The position numbers were made by a program, and so were the translations under genes. The notes beneath the pieces are model-generated. The model was not told the DNA's origin and made no database searches. It saw only the letters and a program-made list of their open reading frames with translations. This document shows positions 11,931-22,866 of a stretch of 64,000 nt of DNA, piece after piece. Position 1 is the stretch's first letter. Each line of letters opens with the position of its first letter. This DNA is from Pogonophryne albipinna (Eukaryota; Chordata; Actinopteri; Perciformes; Artedidraconidae), in NCBI GenBank assembly GCA_028583405.1, contig JAPTMU010000107.1, positions 196,648 through 260,647 of the forward strand. The letters run 5' to 3'.

Positions 11931-12512
11931 ACATGGACAGCATCCCATCAAGAGTCAGCAAACACTCTGTAGAGACCTGAACCCTGACACATGGAGTCAT
12001 TTATAATACATAGCTGTATTAGATGCATTAAACTGATAGTACTCATGTTGATACTCCAATATAAACTAGAACTGATTAGACAATCAACCGGTTGGTGTGG
12101 ACACGGCGAGACGGAAGATAAAATAAAAAAGATGTCAAGGAATAATAAGTTGTCAGGAGTCTGGTGAACTAGACATTTTGTGGCAGCTAAAGCGTCATCT
12201 TCATCTTCAAACACTTGGGAAGAAAAACACAAAGAAGTCTTCCAAAGAGTCCCCTCTCTCAGCTGGTCCTGACACTCAGTTCACAAACTGGCTCAAACTG
12301 TGATCAGGACCAGGCTGAGCCCACAACTATTAGAGTCAACCAAATTAAAACAAAACCCACTGGGCTATATAAATAAACATTGATTGATTGAGTACACTGT
12401 GGCAGCCTACCTGAGCACGGTGACTGATGTTAAACACAGCACAATTTTGACGAAGTACAGACTGCGTGCTCACAGCCTGGCCATAGAAACAGGCAGGTAA
12501 AGAGAGAGACAG
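11931..12512. other. Intronic spacer, common fish repeat fragment
   Basis: No exon was recognised. The sequence gggctatataaataaacattgattgattg near 12362 is a widespread fish repeat tail. A possible GT donor-like site at 12410 (ctacctgagcac on plus) has no supported reading frame and was not called. Confidence 0.4.
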
Positions 12513-12601
12513 AGATTATTATTATTTTTTTTTTTAAAACCACTTTTATTCACAAAGCAAATAACCAAACAGACACCACTGGAGGTCCCCACCCCTCTTA
12601 G

Positions 12602-14007
12602 TCAGCGGAGGCTGTAGAGCGCTCTCCACTCAGGCCTCTGAGCCTCCATCACTCGCTCCTGGAGTCTGCTCTGATTCAGCACCTTTGTCACCAAATAATA
12701 AAATGTTTTGTTGGACATGGTGCTAAACTTAAAATCAGTAAAATTGTCCAACTTTAACAAAAAACCCTCACAACTGAGATCAGGAAAACATTGCATCTCT
12801 GGAAAAGAGTCATTGTCATTTGGAGACTTCAGTCCGTTACAGTGAGCAGCAATCAGCGCCAGCTCTGACTGGCTGAGCTGCTGCTTCCAGCTCTGACTGG
12901 CTGAGCTGCTGCTTCCAGCTCTGACTGGCTGAGCTGCTGCTTCCAGCTCTGATTGGCTCAGCTGCTGCTTCCAGCTCTGACTGGCTGAGCTGCTGTCTCC
13001 AGCTCTGACTGGCTGAGCTGCTGCTTCCAGCTCTGATTGGCTGAGCTGCTGTTTCCAGCTCTGACTGGCTGAGCTGCTGTCTCCAGCTCTGACTGGCTGA
13101 GCTGCTGCTTCCAGCTCTGACTGGCTGAGCTGCTGTCTCCAGCTCTGACTGGATGAGCTGCTGCTTCCAGCTCTGACTGGCTGAGCTGCTGCTTCCAGCT
13201 CTGACTGGCTGAGCTGCTGCTTCCAGCTCTGACTGGCTGAGCTGCTGTTTCCAGCTCTGACTGGCTGAGCTGCTGTCTCCAGCTCTGCAGCAGGAGGCTG
13301 ACCACCCGGACTGACCTGAGGCTCAGACGTGAGGCCAGGCCTGCAGCGTTGTCCAGACGGGCGCCACACACCTCCACCATCTTGCCCAGCGTGAGGGTCC
13401 TCTCCTCACAGAGTCTCTGTTGTAGAGAAGGCCCTACTCCACACACAAACCGAGATCCACGGACCACCGGCTCTCTGAGGAGCCAGAACAGTGTGCCACA
13501 GCACTCTGGTCTCTCTTTTCTGAGTAGTCCCCACACCTTGAAGAGACCTCCATAGAACCCCGAGAGATTGTTCAGGCGTAATCCTTTCAGGTCCATTAGG
13601 AACAGCGACTCAGCCAGACCCAGCCCACCACAGCGCTCCAATAAGGCCCGAGCTACGGGTCTCCAGACCAGGTCAGCAGGTCCAGTCAGGAACCTCTGGA
13701 CGAACCGGAGCCTGAAGGCCGCCCCTCTGCTTGCCAGGTGAACCAGGCCATGTCCCCTCTCCTCCTTTGGCAGGAACAGGACGCTCTGAGGGACCCAGTG
13801 CATGCGGTCCCAGAAGAAGTCCACCATGAGAGCCTGCACCCTGGACAGCAGGTTTACGGGTGGGTCGGTGCATGCCAGCCGGTGAGCCAGCATGGAGGAA
13901 ACGAGGTTGTTTAAAATAAGGATACGCCCTTTAAAAGAAAGTTTGGGAAGGATCCACTTCTTTAACCGGCCTTCCACTTTCTCTATAAGCCCGTCCCAGT
14001 TTTTCAA
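12602..14007 (-). pseudogene. Tx1 LINE ORF2 C-terminal region, frameshifted by minisatellite
   Basis: It starts LKNWDGLIEKVEGRLKKW (reading past 14000) with KLSFKGRILILNNLVSSMLA, typical of the thumb and post-RT region of Tx1 ORF2. It continues to about 13290, where the frame enters a 28-bp tandem array. After the array the C-terminal peptide resumes (SPNDNDSFPEMQCFPDLS ... WRALYSLR, stop near 12600). Because 28 is 1 mod 3 the array scrambles the frame. It is not functional. Confidence 0.8.
12858..13285. repeat. 28-bp minisatellite inside the Tx1 ORF2
   Basis: About 15 copies of CTGACTGGCTGAGCTGCTGC plus TTCCAGCT lie within the LINE coding region. Variants are mainly CTGCTT/CTGTCT/CTGTTT and GACT/GATT. 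The flanks still read as Tx1 protein, so the array grew in place from LINE sequence. Confidence 0.95.
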
Positions 14008-14045
14008 ACAAAACGTGTCATCACCAAGATAAATACCCAGGTACT

Positions 14046-14840
14046 TTAACCCTGCCCTACCAAGGCCCCTAGGTAACCTGTCTTGACTCCTCTCTGAGCT
14101 TCAAAAGGAGCACACAAACTACCGTTTATCTTCAGTACACTCTCAATGTCCCCGTACAAGACCTGGATCTTGGCTATGAGACCAGAGCTGAACCCAAAAG
14201 CTTCCAGCGTCTGCCACAAGTACTGGTGCTCATCTCGGTCAAAAGCCTTTTCCTGGTCTAGAGAAATCAGACCAAGCTCACAGCCCAATGAACCGGAGAG
14301 GTCCAGAACATCTGGAGTCAGAGTCACGTTGTCAGTTATCAACCTGCTGGGTACACAGTATGTCTGGTCTACGTGAACGACATGCTCCATCACTTTCCTC
14401 AGCCTCGTCGCTAACACTTTGGAAAGCAGCTTGTAGTCGGTACAGAGTAGAGACACAGGACGCCAGTTCTTAATCTCCTGCAGGTCTCCTTTCTTAGGGA
14501 GGAGAGTGAGCACAGCTCTCCTGCAACTCAGAGGCAACCTCCCGTTACTTAGACTGTCTCTGAGCACACTCAGCAGGTCGTCACCTATAACTGGCCAGAG
14601 AGCCTTATAGAAGTCTGCAGGCAGGCCGTCTATGCCAGGAGCCTTCCCACTCTGCATGCTCTGCAGGGCCTCCTGCAGCTCCTGGGCAGAGAGCTCCGCC
14701 TCCAGCTCAGCATGGTCCTCCTCAGGGACGTTAGGAAGGCCCTCGTAGAACGACTGCGCCACCTCTGGCTCGGCCTGGAACTCTGTTCTGTAGAGCTCTT
14801 TGTAGAACTCCACAGCACACTGAGGAGGCGGACTCCTGAA
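14046..14840 (-). pseudogene. Tx1 LINE reverse transcriptase fragment
   Basis: The frame carries CAVEFYKELYRTEF, QSMQSGKAPGIDGLPADFYK, LLPKKGDLQEIKNWRPVSLL and LGLISLDQEKAFDR. These are the RT fingers and motif A of the L1/Tx1 type. No (F/Y)xDD motif C follows. After FEAQRGVKTG the sequence jumps to the later YLG region, so the catalytic loop has been deleted. Confidence 0.85.
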
Positions 14841-16181
14841 TAGGGTTGGGTATCGTTTGAATTTCCACGATTCTGATTCCGATTCCGATTCTACTTTTCG
14901 ATTCCGGTTCTTAACGGTTCTCAATTCCGGTTCTTTGAGGGGCAGGGTAAAAAAAATGATACACGCTTCTTCCACCAAAAAAATTACATTTATTCGAGAA
15001 ACTTTTACACAGGTTAGTTTACAGTAATATTCTCATTAATCAGTCTGTTTATATTCACTGCTTTGTAACTGTAACCTGAACCACTGAAGCTACAGCAGTC
15101 CAACTTTTAAAGAACAGTTCTTGTTGAGAAAAACAAGCATATCTGCCTCTCAGGCAAACCTGGAAGAAATGTTTGAACATTTGAAAGCAAAATGCTTCAA
15201 TCTGGTGCACTTTAAGCAGAATGACTAGAGACTAGATCTAGGGGGTACAACTCTAAACACCCATATGAAAAAGATCGGTTTACATTTTAATAATTAAATA
15301 AGTATGTGAACATAACCAATAACCCATAGCCAATAACAAATTCATGTAACGTATTTTATTTTTGTTGTTCATTCAGATCTTATTTTACTATTTTATTTAT
15401 GCATATGTTTTTATCTCTCCAGTTTAAAACGATATGTCTGGTTTACTGTCCTATAGTTTACATTGGAATGATTTCAAACCTGTTTTATCCCAATCATTAT
15501 AAAGGAGTGCCTTGGAAATATGTGTTTACATAAATTGTGATCAAAACGTTTGAGACCCACTGAGATAACTTAGACTAAAGTGAACTATCTAAACACTCAG
15601 AGTCCTTTACCTCACTGAGCTGTAGTTATCAGCCTCTCAGTCTGACTGGAGAGGACTCTCCTCCACATCATTGGAGAAACATCTTCTTCTTCCGTTAGAG
15701 CAGCTAGCACCAGATGCTAATAACAACAGCGCGTACCGGTGCACCCTCCCTTTCTCCCTCGCTCACTCCCACGCTCACTCGCACTTTGGCTGTGTGCCCA
15801 TTTTCATCACTTGCAGCGCCCATCGTACAGGGCAAATGAAACGTGTAACCGGGGTGAAAAGGTGTTACATTTACTTAATTATGAATGTTGTTACATCAAG
15901 GCCGAAAATTAGGATGAGCACCAACGGTCAAAACATTTGTTTTCCCTCCCAGAGCTGTCAGCGCAGCGCCTCCACAGATCTGGCGCCCTAGCGAACATGG
16001 TTATGCTGTAGGAAGTGTAGGTACAACGCTACATTTCCCGCCCCGCCGCAGTCATACAGTAGGCTACGGAGAGCGGCGAGAAACATTTCCTCAGGCATCG
16101 AAAAGCGGAACCGAAATTCACATTTCTAAATGATGCCGTTGGAATCGAAATGTTGGAACCGGTTCTCGGTACCCAACCCTA
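14841..16181. mobile_element. Non-autonomous hAT element, TSD CTCCTGAA
   Basis: This 1,341-bp element begins TAGGGTTGGGTATCG and ends CGGTACCCAACCCTA. Imperfect inverted ends and a perfect 8-bp target duplication CTCCTGAA (14833-14840, 16182-16189) place it in the hAT superfamily. No transposase was found. It interrupts the Tx1 ORF2. Internal sequence near 15190-15340 is related to the hAT at 56136-57345 (shared caatctggtgcacttt and cataaccaataac). Confidence 0.9.
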
Positions 16182-16189
16182 CTCCTGAA

Positions 16190-16950
16190 GCAGCTGCCCA
16201 GCATTGGATCGAGTGCATCAGCCTCCTCTGACCATTCTTACGCTCCAGACCAAAGAACAAGTGAGAGGGAGCATCCATCTTCACGATGTTCTGAAACCGG
16301 GATCTGAGCAGAGCACCCTGAGCAGAAAACCCCAGCAGGTCAGACAGAGCTGAGCTTTTACTTTTGAAAACTTCAACATGTTCTCGCTCTCCTGTGGAGT
16401 CTGCCAATCCCTGCAGCTCCACCACTTCTCTCTCCAGAGCTCTCAGAGATCTAGCCATGTCCTTTGTGACATTGAAAGTGTACTGCAGGCAAAGCTGCTT
16501 GATCGTCACTTTACCTACATCCCACCACTGCTGAGAGAATTGTACTCACTCTTAGATAAACGGTAGTTTTCCCAAAATAATTTAAAAACATTTTTAAAAT
16601 GGTTGTCGGCCAACAGAGAAGAATTAAAGTGCCAATACGCACTATTACACTTAACATGATTAATAAAAAGTGAGACTTGTACGAGGGAATGGTCAGAGAT
16701 TCCCACTGGACTGATGGAGCAGCTTCTGCTCACATTAATGTGATGGTTAAAAACATAGACCCGATCCAGCCAGAGACAACAGGTTATCCCTAGAGTGCAC
16801 CCACGTGTGCTGCCGCTGGCCCGGGTGGAAGTGCCTCCAAACATCACACAGCTCAAAGCTTTCTGTTAATCTTATTAAGGCACTCTTCGAGGCAGCATGC
16901 GGTTCCTGGTGGTTCCTATCCAGCACAGGGTCCTCTGTGCAGCGCGAGCG
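16190..16950 (-). pseudogene. Tx1 LINE endonuclease end and linker
   Basis: Two frames give PVLDRNHQEPHAASKSALIR...DVWRHFHPGQRQHTW, then DRVYV...SCSISPVGISDHSLVQVSLF. These are the C-terminal endonuclease motifs (DVWR..HP, SDH). Next comes IKQLCLQYTFNVTKDMARSL and the linker toward the RT. A frameshift near 16800 breaks it. Confidence 0.8.
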
Positions 16951-16954
16951 CGGA

Positions 16955-17165
16955 CACCACGGGCGCGTCACCCACCCTCTCCGGGCAAGCGCGGATCAGG
17001 TGTCCTGCCGCTCCACAACCATAACATCTCAAAATGTCAGACGTAACATGGACAGTATACACAAAATCATCAATTTTAAACTTGAGAGCCAGATTAAGTT
17101 CCCCTTCATCCTTCTTCAGGACCATAAGCACCTGTCTCCTAAAAGACACAACGTGCTTGTAGGGT
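16955..17165 (-). pseudogene. Tx1 LINE ORF1 remnant with CCHC knuckle
   Basis: The fragment reads VVSFRRQVLMVLKKDEGELN, then LRCYGCGAAGHLIRACP. This is a CX2CX4HX4C zinc knuckle of the gag-like ORF1 of Tx1 elements. It is followed almost at once by ORF2 endonuclease sequence, which implies a large internal deletion. Confidence 0.75.
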
Positions 17166-17545
17166 GAACAGATGTCCCGCTTTGCGCGGGACTGCACAGC
17201 ATTTTCACGACTTTTGGTGCGTCCCGCAAATTGAGACATTTCATTTTGATTGGCTAAAACGCTTTTCTAAAATCAGATTTATCCAATGGCTGTTGAGAAA
17301 GCAGGGAAGGCTATCATCACGGGGGTGTGTTTGCTGTCAATCAAACTGTAACACACGCCGGGTGCTGGTCAAGTGTTAATCAATGAGAGTAACTCACTCA
17401 CACTCACACACACACCACCCCCCGCTCTAGCACGGAGCTTGAACCGGAGTTGCGTTGGTGTGAATGAGGTATAACAAAGAGACATATGACCTGATGTATT
17501 TGAGTTTGACACCCCTGTCATAGATGATATCACTGTTGGGCTTAC
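17166..17545. other. Truncated DNA-transposon end next to SRCR D9
   Basis: The sequence agggtgaacagatgtcccgc at 17161-17180 resembles a fish hAT terminal repeat. No partner end was found, and no exon was seen before D9. Confidence 0.4.
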
Positions 17546-17839
17546 CTGAACAGGTGAGATTAATGATGTGGTTCGAGGAACTTGCTGTTGCACACTCCCT
17601 CAGATCAGATCCAGGCTGAGCACAGGCAGAGCTGATCCCCCACACAGGTCTCTTTGAGGACTCCTCTCTCTCTCCCACAGAAACAGCAGAGCCACAGTCG
17701 AGCTCTCTGCAGAAAACACCTGCTTCCTTCAGGGTCCAGAGAGAGGAAGGGTTAGAGACCAATGGTCTCCATTCTCCCTGAAGCTTCAGCTCCAGAGCTC
17801 CTGCACAGCGTCTCTCGCCTTCCACCAGTCTGACCGGCT
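17546..17839 (-). CDS. SRCR domain D9 (six-cysteine type), last before membrane
   Basis: This 294-bp exon is phase 1-1, with acceptor TCTCTGCAG and donor GTAAGC. It begins EPVRLVEGERRCAG and ends NLTCS, with CRELDCGSAVSVGEREESS in the middle. It has six cysteines; those expected at SRCR positions C2 and C7 are absent together, WRPL replacing the usual C2 region. NLT near the end is a potential N-glycosylation site. It is the most divergent six-cysteine copy, and an 84-bp intron separates it from D8. The split codon with the TM exon gives Asp. Confidence 0.9.
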
Positions 17840-17923
17840 CTGCAGAGAAACAAGAGAGAGATCAGAGAGAGAATAAAGAGAGTTTGATGAGAACAGAATG
17901 AACCAATCACAGCTCCTCTCTAC

Positions 17924-18235
17924 CTGAGCAGGTGAGGCTAACAGCTGTGCCAGGTGAGCAGGTGTTTCTCTCTGAGGCTGAGCTACAGTCCAGGAGAGCA
18001 GACTCATGGCCTCCACACTGGAACTCTTTGGTCCCCATTGGAGCCTCCCCTTCTCCATAGAGCGCCCCCTGGAGGACTGAAGGAGCCCCACAGCCCAGCT
18101 GCCTGCAGACCACCTGAGCATCCTGCTGGTCAAAGTCAGCCTCACACACTGAGGACCAGGACGGGTTAGACTGGTCAGACCTCACCTCCAGTCTGCCTGA
18201 GCACAGACCGGTCCCCCCCAGCAGCCTGACAGAGT
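17924..18235 (-). CDS. SRCR domain D8 (eight-cysteine type)
   Basis: This 312-bp exon is phase 1-1, with acceptor CTCTGCAG and donor GTAGAG. The domain runs DSVRLLGGTGLCSGRLEV ... AQVVCRQLGCGAPSV ... LDCSSASERNTCSPGT ... LTCS. Its eight cysteines at residues 12, 31, 44, 49, 74, 84, 93 and 103 match the canonical group B SRCR pattern. It is nearly identical to D4 (both GGTG and RSD at residues 19-21). Confidence 0.92.
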
Positions 18236-18412
18236 CTGCAGAGGACAGAAGATCAAACAGAGAGAGGTCAAAGACACAGAATAAAAGAGATTAAACTATA
18301 TTTCAGATTCAAACTGGACTCAGTTCCAACATGAGTTCATGATGAACAACAGAACACTTCTTGATATCAGCACAGACTGCAGGTACCCTCACATCTACAT
18401 CTAATACCCTCT

Positions 18413-18904
18413 GATGCTGCGTTCACACCGGACCTGCGAAGATCCGCATCGCTCTAGTTGCTCGAGGCGCGCCTCACACTTTGAAAACCGCTGATTTAAA
18501 CTTTAACGGACATGTTGACCGGCGAAAACAAATGTTAACGGAAACTCTGCCGCACGGTTCCCTCGTCCCTTGGATGAGGCGGAGAGGTGGGTGTTTTACA
18601 TCTGCTGGTGGACTACCTGAGAGAATTACAGCAGGAGAACACGCCGTCCACCGCGGAGAATAAACAGAAGGGCAACCATGTCAACCATGCTCCGGGGTCT
18701 TCTTCGCTGCTTTTGATGTATTTTGTGGCGGCAGCAGCGCCACTTACAGGCCTGGCATATGTACTCAACGTTTCCAGCATTGCCAGCGGTCGCGTGTGAA
18801 CGGACACGTTAATGAATCGAATGCGTGTGAACGGAATACTTTTTTGAAAACGCATACGGTGCGTAAACGCAATCATTCCCGTGTAAATGGGGTCTGAATA
18901 GTAG
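18413..18904. mobile_element. TGCTGCGTTCACACC element fragment
   Basis: The start tgctgcgttcacaccggacc recurs at 18416, 29040, 36277 and 38346, beyond each eight-cysteine SRCR exon, so it was present before the exon duplications. This copy diverges from the others after about 18467 (ctcgag). Similar inverted ends occur at 27720-27790 and 33590-33667. The family assignment is uncertain. Confidence 0.6.
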
Positions 18905-18905
18905 A

Positions 18906-19440
18906 AAAGCGGCTGGCCCTGACAATGTCTCCCCCTCCACCCTGAAGCTCTGTGCTGATCAGCTGTCTCCTGTGTTTACTGACATCCTTAACACCTCACT
19001 GGAGACATGCCACGTCCCAGCATGCTTCAAAACCTCCACCATCATCCCGGCTGTGCTGCAGGACAAGCTCTCCCAGCTGCACGTGCCCGACTCCACCTGC
19101 AGGTGGATCACAGACTTCCTGTCTGACAGGAAGCAGCACGTGAGGCTGGGGAAACACGTCTCTGACCCCCGGACCATCAGCACCGGTTCCCCTCAAGGCT
19201 GCGTTCTTTCCCCTCTGCTCTTCTCCCTGTACACCAACAGCTGCACCTCCAGGCACCAGTCTGTCACGCTCCTGAAGTTCAGACGACACCACCCTCATCG
19301 GACTCTGGGGGGGGGGGGGTCTGCCTACAGGTGGGAGATGGACCACCTGGTGACCTGGTGTGGGGAAAACCACCTGGAGCTCAACGCTCTCAAGACAGTG
19401 GAGATGGTCGTGGACTTCACGAAGAACGCAGCCCCACCTG
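18906..19440 (+). pseudogene. L2-type LINE reverse transcriptase, two lesions
   Basis: The fragment starts in the RT fingers (GPDNVSPSTLKLCADQLSPV) and proceeds to CFKTSTIIP. It jumps to AVLQDKLSQLHVPD, which normally follows a second NTIIP about 100 residues later, so a deletion between two TIIP-coding segments is likely. The catalytic FADD box reads TTC then AGACGAC: two bases are missing, giving KFRRHH and a frameshift. It cannot encode active RT. Confidence 0.8.
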
Positions 19441-19445
19441 CACCC

Positions 19446-20455
19446 ATCACTCTGTGTGGCCCCCCGTCACTCTGTGTGGCCCCCCGTCACTCTGTGTGAC
19501 CCCCCGTCACTCTGTGTGGCCCCCCGTCACTCTGTGTGGCCCCCGTCACTCTGTGTGACCCCCCGTCACTCTGTGTGCCCCCCCCGTCACTCTGTGTGGC
19601 CCCCGTCACTCTGTGTGACCCCCCGTCACTCTGTGTGGCCCCCCCGTCACTCTGTGTTACTCCCCGTCACTCTGTGTGACCCCCCGTCACTCTGTGTGGC
19701 CCCCCCGTCACTCTGTGTTACTCCCCGTCACTCTGTGTGGCCCCCCCGTCACTCTGTGTGACCCCCCGTCACTCTGTGTGGCCCCCCCGTCACTCTGTGT
19801 TACTCCCCGTCACTCTGTGTGACCCCCCGTCACTCTGTGTGGCCCCCGTCACTCTGTGTGACCCCCCGTCACTCTGTGTGGCCCCCCCGTCACTCTGTGT
19901 TACTCCCCGTCACTCTGTGTGACCCCCCGTCACTCTGTGTGGCCCCCCCGTCACTCTGTGTTACTCCCCGTCACTCTGTGTGGCCCCCCCGTCACTCTGT
20001 GTGACCCCCCGTCACTCTGTGTGGCCCCCCCGTCACTCTGTGTTACTCCCCGTCACTCTGTGTGACCCCCCGTCACTCTGTGTGGCCCCCGTCACTCTGT
20101 GTGACCCCCCGTCACTCTGTGTGGCCCCCCCGTCACTCTGTGTTACTCCCCGTCACTCTGTGTGACCCCCCGTCACTCTGTGTGGCCCCCCCGTCACTCT
20201 GTGTTACTCCCCGTCACTCTGTGTGGCCCCCCCGTCACTCTGTGTGACCCCCCGTCACTCTGTGTGGCCCCCCCGTCACTCTGTGTTACTCCCCGTCACT
20301 CTGTGTGACCCCCCGTCACTCTGTGTGGCCCCCCCGTCACTCTGTGTTACTCCCCGTCACTCTGTGTGGCCCCCCCGTCACTCTGTGTGACCCCCCGTCA
20401 CTCTGTGTGGCCCCCCCGTCACTCTGTGTTACTCCCCGTCACTCTGTGTGACTCC
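19446..20455. repeat. 20-bp minisatellite grown in L2 coding sequence
   Basis: About 50 units of TCACTCTGTGTGGCCCCCCG and variants (gacccccc, ttactcccc) are present. The flanks read cacccatcactctgtgtg on the left and cactctgtgtgactccccagt on the right. These are single-copy L2 sequence (ITLC / DSPVTAVESFRFLG), so the unit derives from the element. A 243-bp higher-order period is visible: 19737-19979 repeats at 19980-20222. Confidence 0.95.
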
Positions 20456-20790
20456 CCAGTAACTGCTGTGGAGTCTTTCCGCTTCCTGGGCACCATCATC
20501 GCCCAGGACCTCAAATGGGAGCAGAACATCTGCTCCCTCATCAAAAGAAGCCGAGGATGTTCTTCCTGAAGAGACTCAACCTGCCAACGACGACGATGGT
20601 GAACTTCTACACCTCCATCATGGAGTCCTTCCTCACCTCCTCCATCCTCACCTCCTCCATCACCCTCTGACCCGCTGCAGCCACAGCCAAGGATAAGGGC
20701 CGGCTGCAGCGGGTCATCCGCTCTGCAGAGAAGGTGATCGGCTGCAGTCTGCCATCCCTCCACGACCCTGAGGCGGGAAGATAGAGGCCG
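20452..20790 (+). pseudogene. L2-type LINE C-terminal coding remnant
   Basis: The frame resumes after the array with PVTAVESFRFLGTIIAQDLK and WEQNICSLIK. After a frameshift it continues as FFLKRLNLPTTMVNFYTSIM, ESFLTSSI and RVIRSAEKVIGCSLPSL. It matches the conserved C-terminal part of L2-like ORF2. Confidence 0.75.
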
Positions 20791-20844
20791 ACCCCTCCCC
20801 CCCTGGACACAAACTGTTCACCCCCCTCCCCTCTGGCAGGAGGC

Positions 20845-22493
20845 TCCATCAGGACCAGAACCTCGCTCCTTCTGGACCAGAACCTCTCTCCATCGGGACC
20901 AGAACCTCTTCCATCGGGACCAGAACCTCTCTCCATCAGGACCAGAACCTCTCTCCATCGGGACCAGAACCTCTCTCCATCAGGACCAGAACCTCTCTCC
21001 ATCGGGACCAGAACTTCAACCTCTCTCCATCAGGACCATAACCTCTCTCCATCGGGACCAGAACCTCTCTCCATCAGGACCAGAACCTCTCTCCATCGGG
21101 ACCAGAACTTCAACCTCTCTCCATCGGGACCAGAACCTCTCTCCATCGGGACCAAAACCTCTCTCCATCTGGACCAGAACCTCTCTCCATCGGGACCAGA
21201 ACCTCTCTCCATCGGGACCAGAACCTCTCTCCATCAGGACCAGAACTTCAACCTCTCTCCATCGGGACCAGAACCTCTCTCCATCGAGACCAAAACCTCT
21301 CTCCATCTGGACCAGAACCTCTCTCCATCGGGACCAGAACCTCTCTCCATCTGGACCAGAACCTCTCTCCATCGGGACCAGAACCTCTCTCCATCAGGAC
21401 CAGAACTTCAACCTCTCTCCATCGGGACCAGAACCTCTCTCCATCGAGACCAAAACCTCTCTCCATCTGGACCAGAACCTCTCTCCATCGGGACCAGAAC
21501 CTCGGGACCAGAACCTCTCTCCATCGGGACCAGAACCTCTCCATCAGGACCAGAACCTCTCTCCATCGGGACCAGAACTTCAACCTCTCTCCATCGGGAC
21601 CAGAAACTCTCTCCATCGGGACCAAAACCTCTCTCCATCGGGACCAAAACCTCTCTCCATCAGGACCAGAACCTCTCTCCATCGGGACCAAAACCTCTCT
21701 CCATCTGGACCAGAACCTCTCTCCATCGGGACCAAAACCTCTCTCCATCTGGACCAGAACCTCTCTCCATCAGGACCAGAACCTCTCTCCATCGGGACCA
21801 AAACCTCTCTCCATCGGGACCAAAACCTCTCTCCATCAGGACCAGAACCTCTCTCCATCTGGACCATAACCTCTCTCCATCGGGACCAAAACCTCTCTCC
21901 ATCTGGACCAGAACCTCTCTCCATCGGGACCAAAACCTCTCTCCATCAGGACCAGAACCTCTCTCCATCGGGACCAGAACCTCTCTCCATCGGGACCAAA
22001 ACCTCTCTCCATCTGGACCAGAACCTCTCTCCATCGGGACCAAAACCTCTCTCCATCTGGACCAGAACCTCTCTCCATCAGGACCAGAACCTCTCTCCAT
22101 CGGGACCAAAACCTCTCTCCATCAGGACCAGAACCTCTCTCCATCTGGACCAGAACCTCTCTCCATCGGGACCAAAACCTCTCTCCATCTGGACCAGAAC
22201 CTCTCTCCATCGGGACCAAAACCTCTCTCCATCAGGACCAGAACCTCTCTCCATCTGGACCAGAACCTCTCTCCATCAGGACCAGAACCTCTCTCCATCG
22301 GGACCAAAACCTCTCTCCATCAGGACCAGAACCTCTCTCCATCTGGACCAGAACCTCTCTCCATCGGGACCAAAACCTCTCTCCATCAGGACCAGAACGT
22401 CTCTCCATCTGGACCAGAACCTCTCTCCATCAGGACCAGAACCTCTCTCCATCTGGACCAGAACCTCTCTCCATCAGGACCAGAACCTCTCGC
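20845..22493. repeat. 22-bp minisatellite grown in the L2 3' coding region
   Basis: About 75 copies of CCATCGGGACCAGAACCTCT + CT, with cgg/agg/tgg and agaac/aaaac variants, plus a rarer 31-bp form with an extra acttcaacct. The left flank is ctctggcaggaggct and the right flank cgccacctgaacagtttctt, both expected L2 3' sequence. The single-copy ancestor is therefore part of the LINE. Minus-strand ORFs here (MERGSGPDGERFWSRWREV repeats) are artefacts. Confidence 0.95.
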
Positions 22494-22866
22494 CACCTGA
22501 ACAGTTTCTTCCCCTCCGCTACCGGCCTCTTAAACAAGGCCCGCCCCCCCACTGACACTTTACCTCTGCCACAACGTAGACTCTATGCATCACATGAATG
22601 CACACAATGTTCCCACTCCAAGATGCACATATGTCATATTTCTTGTTTCATATTTGATTTCCTATAATTCATTCATAGCATTCTATTTCCATGTAAATTA
22701 CTGCTTTATTTTATTGCTATTTAACTGTATTTTATTACGGTGTCCTTAAATATTTTTTATTTGATATTACATTTCTTGTTTTATATTTTATGGATGCTCC
22801 ATGACATCAAGTGAAATTCCTCGTATGTGTGAACCTACCTGGCAATAAACCTGATCCTGAATACAT

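Larger units (their letters stand above)
12513..17165 (-). mobile_element. Tx1-clade LINE, internally deleted and interrupted
   Basis: This is a degenerate non-LTR retrotransposon in intron D9-TM. Reading down the minus strand it shows an ORF1 CCHC knuckle, the end of an AP endonuclease, the inter-domain region, reverse transcriptase and a C-terminal region. It ends with AATAAAAGTGG and an A-rich tail at about 12513-12545. The ORF2 wording (SGKAPGIDGLP, NWRPVSLL, LDQEKAFDR) is that of the Xenopus Tx1 / fish L1-Tx1 clade. Deletions fuse ORF1 to the endonuclease end and remove the middle of the reverse transcriptase. A hAT element (14841-16181) and an expanded 28-bp minisatellite interrupt it further. 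Confidence 0.85.
18905..22866 (+). mobile_element. L2-type LINE carrying two expanded minisatellites
   Basis: Coding remnants of a fish L2/Maui-like non-LTR element lie at 18905-19440 and 20452-20790. A conserved 3' end follows the second array at about 22496 and finishes ctggcaataaacctgatcctga. Markers are AGKAAGPDNV-like AAGPDNVSPSTLK..., ISTGSPQGCVLSPLLFSLYTN, WCGENHLELNALKT and FRFLGTIIAQDLKW. Two arrays (19446-20455 and 20845-22493) swell the copy by about 2.6 kb. It lies in intron D7-D8, opposite in strand to the host gene. Confidence 0.87.

Noticed and set aside
11948..12232. Minus-strand ORF of 94 codons (MCFSSQVFEDEDDALAATK)
   Set aside because: No recognisable domain, no acceptable splice phase with neighbours; the transmembrane exon joins D9 without it.
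12410..12500. Possible extra SRCR-gene exon ending at a GTAGGC donor
   Set aside because: No open phase-1 frame with a clear acceptor. It lies next to the LINE 3' end, and D9 joins the transmembrane exon directly.
19331..20569. ORFs with SLCVAPRHSVWPP repeats
   Set aside because: 20-bp minisatellite within L2; only the flanking L2 remnants have meaning.
20607..22307. Minus-strand ORFs with MERGSGPDGERFWSRW repeats
   Set aside because: 22-bp minisatellite in the L2 3' region; the period of 1 mod 3 keeps the frames open.
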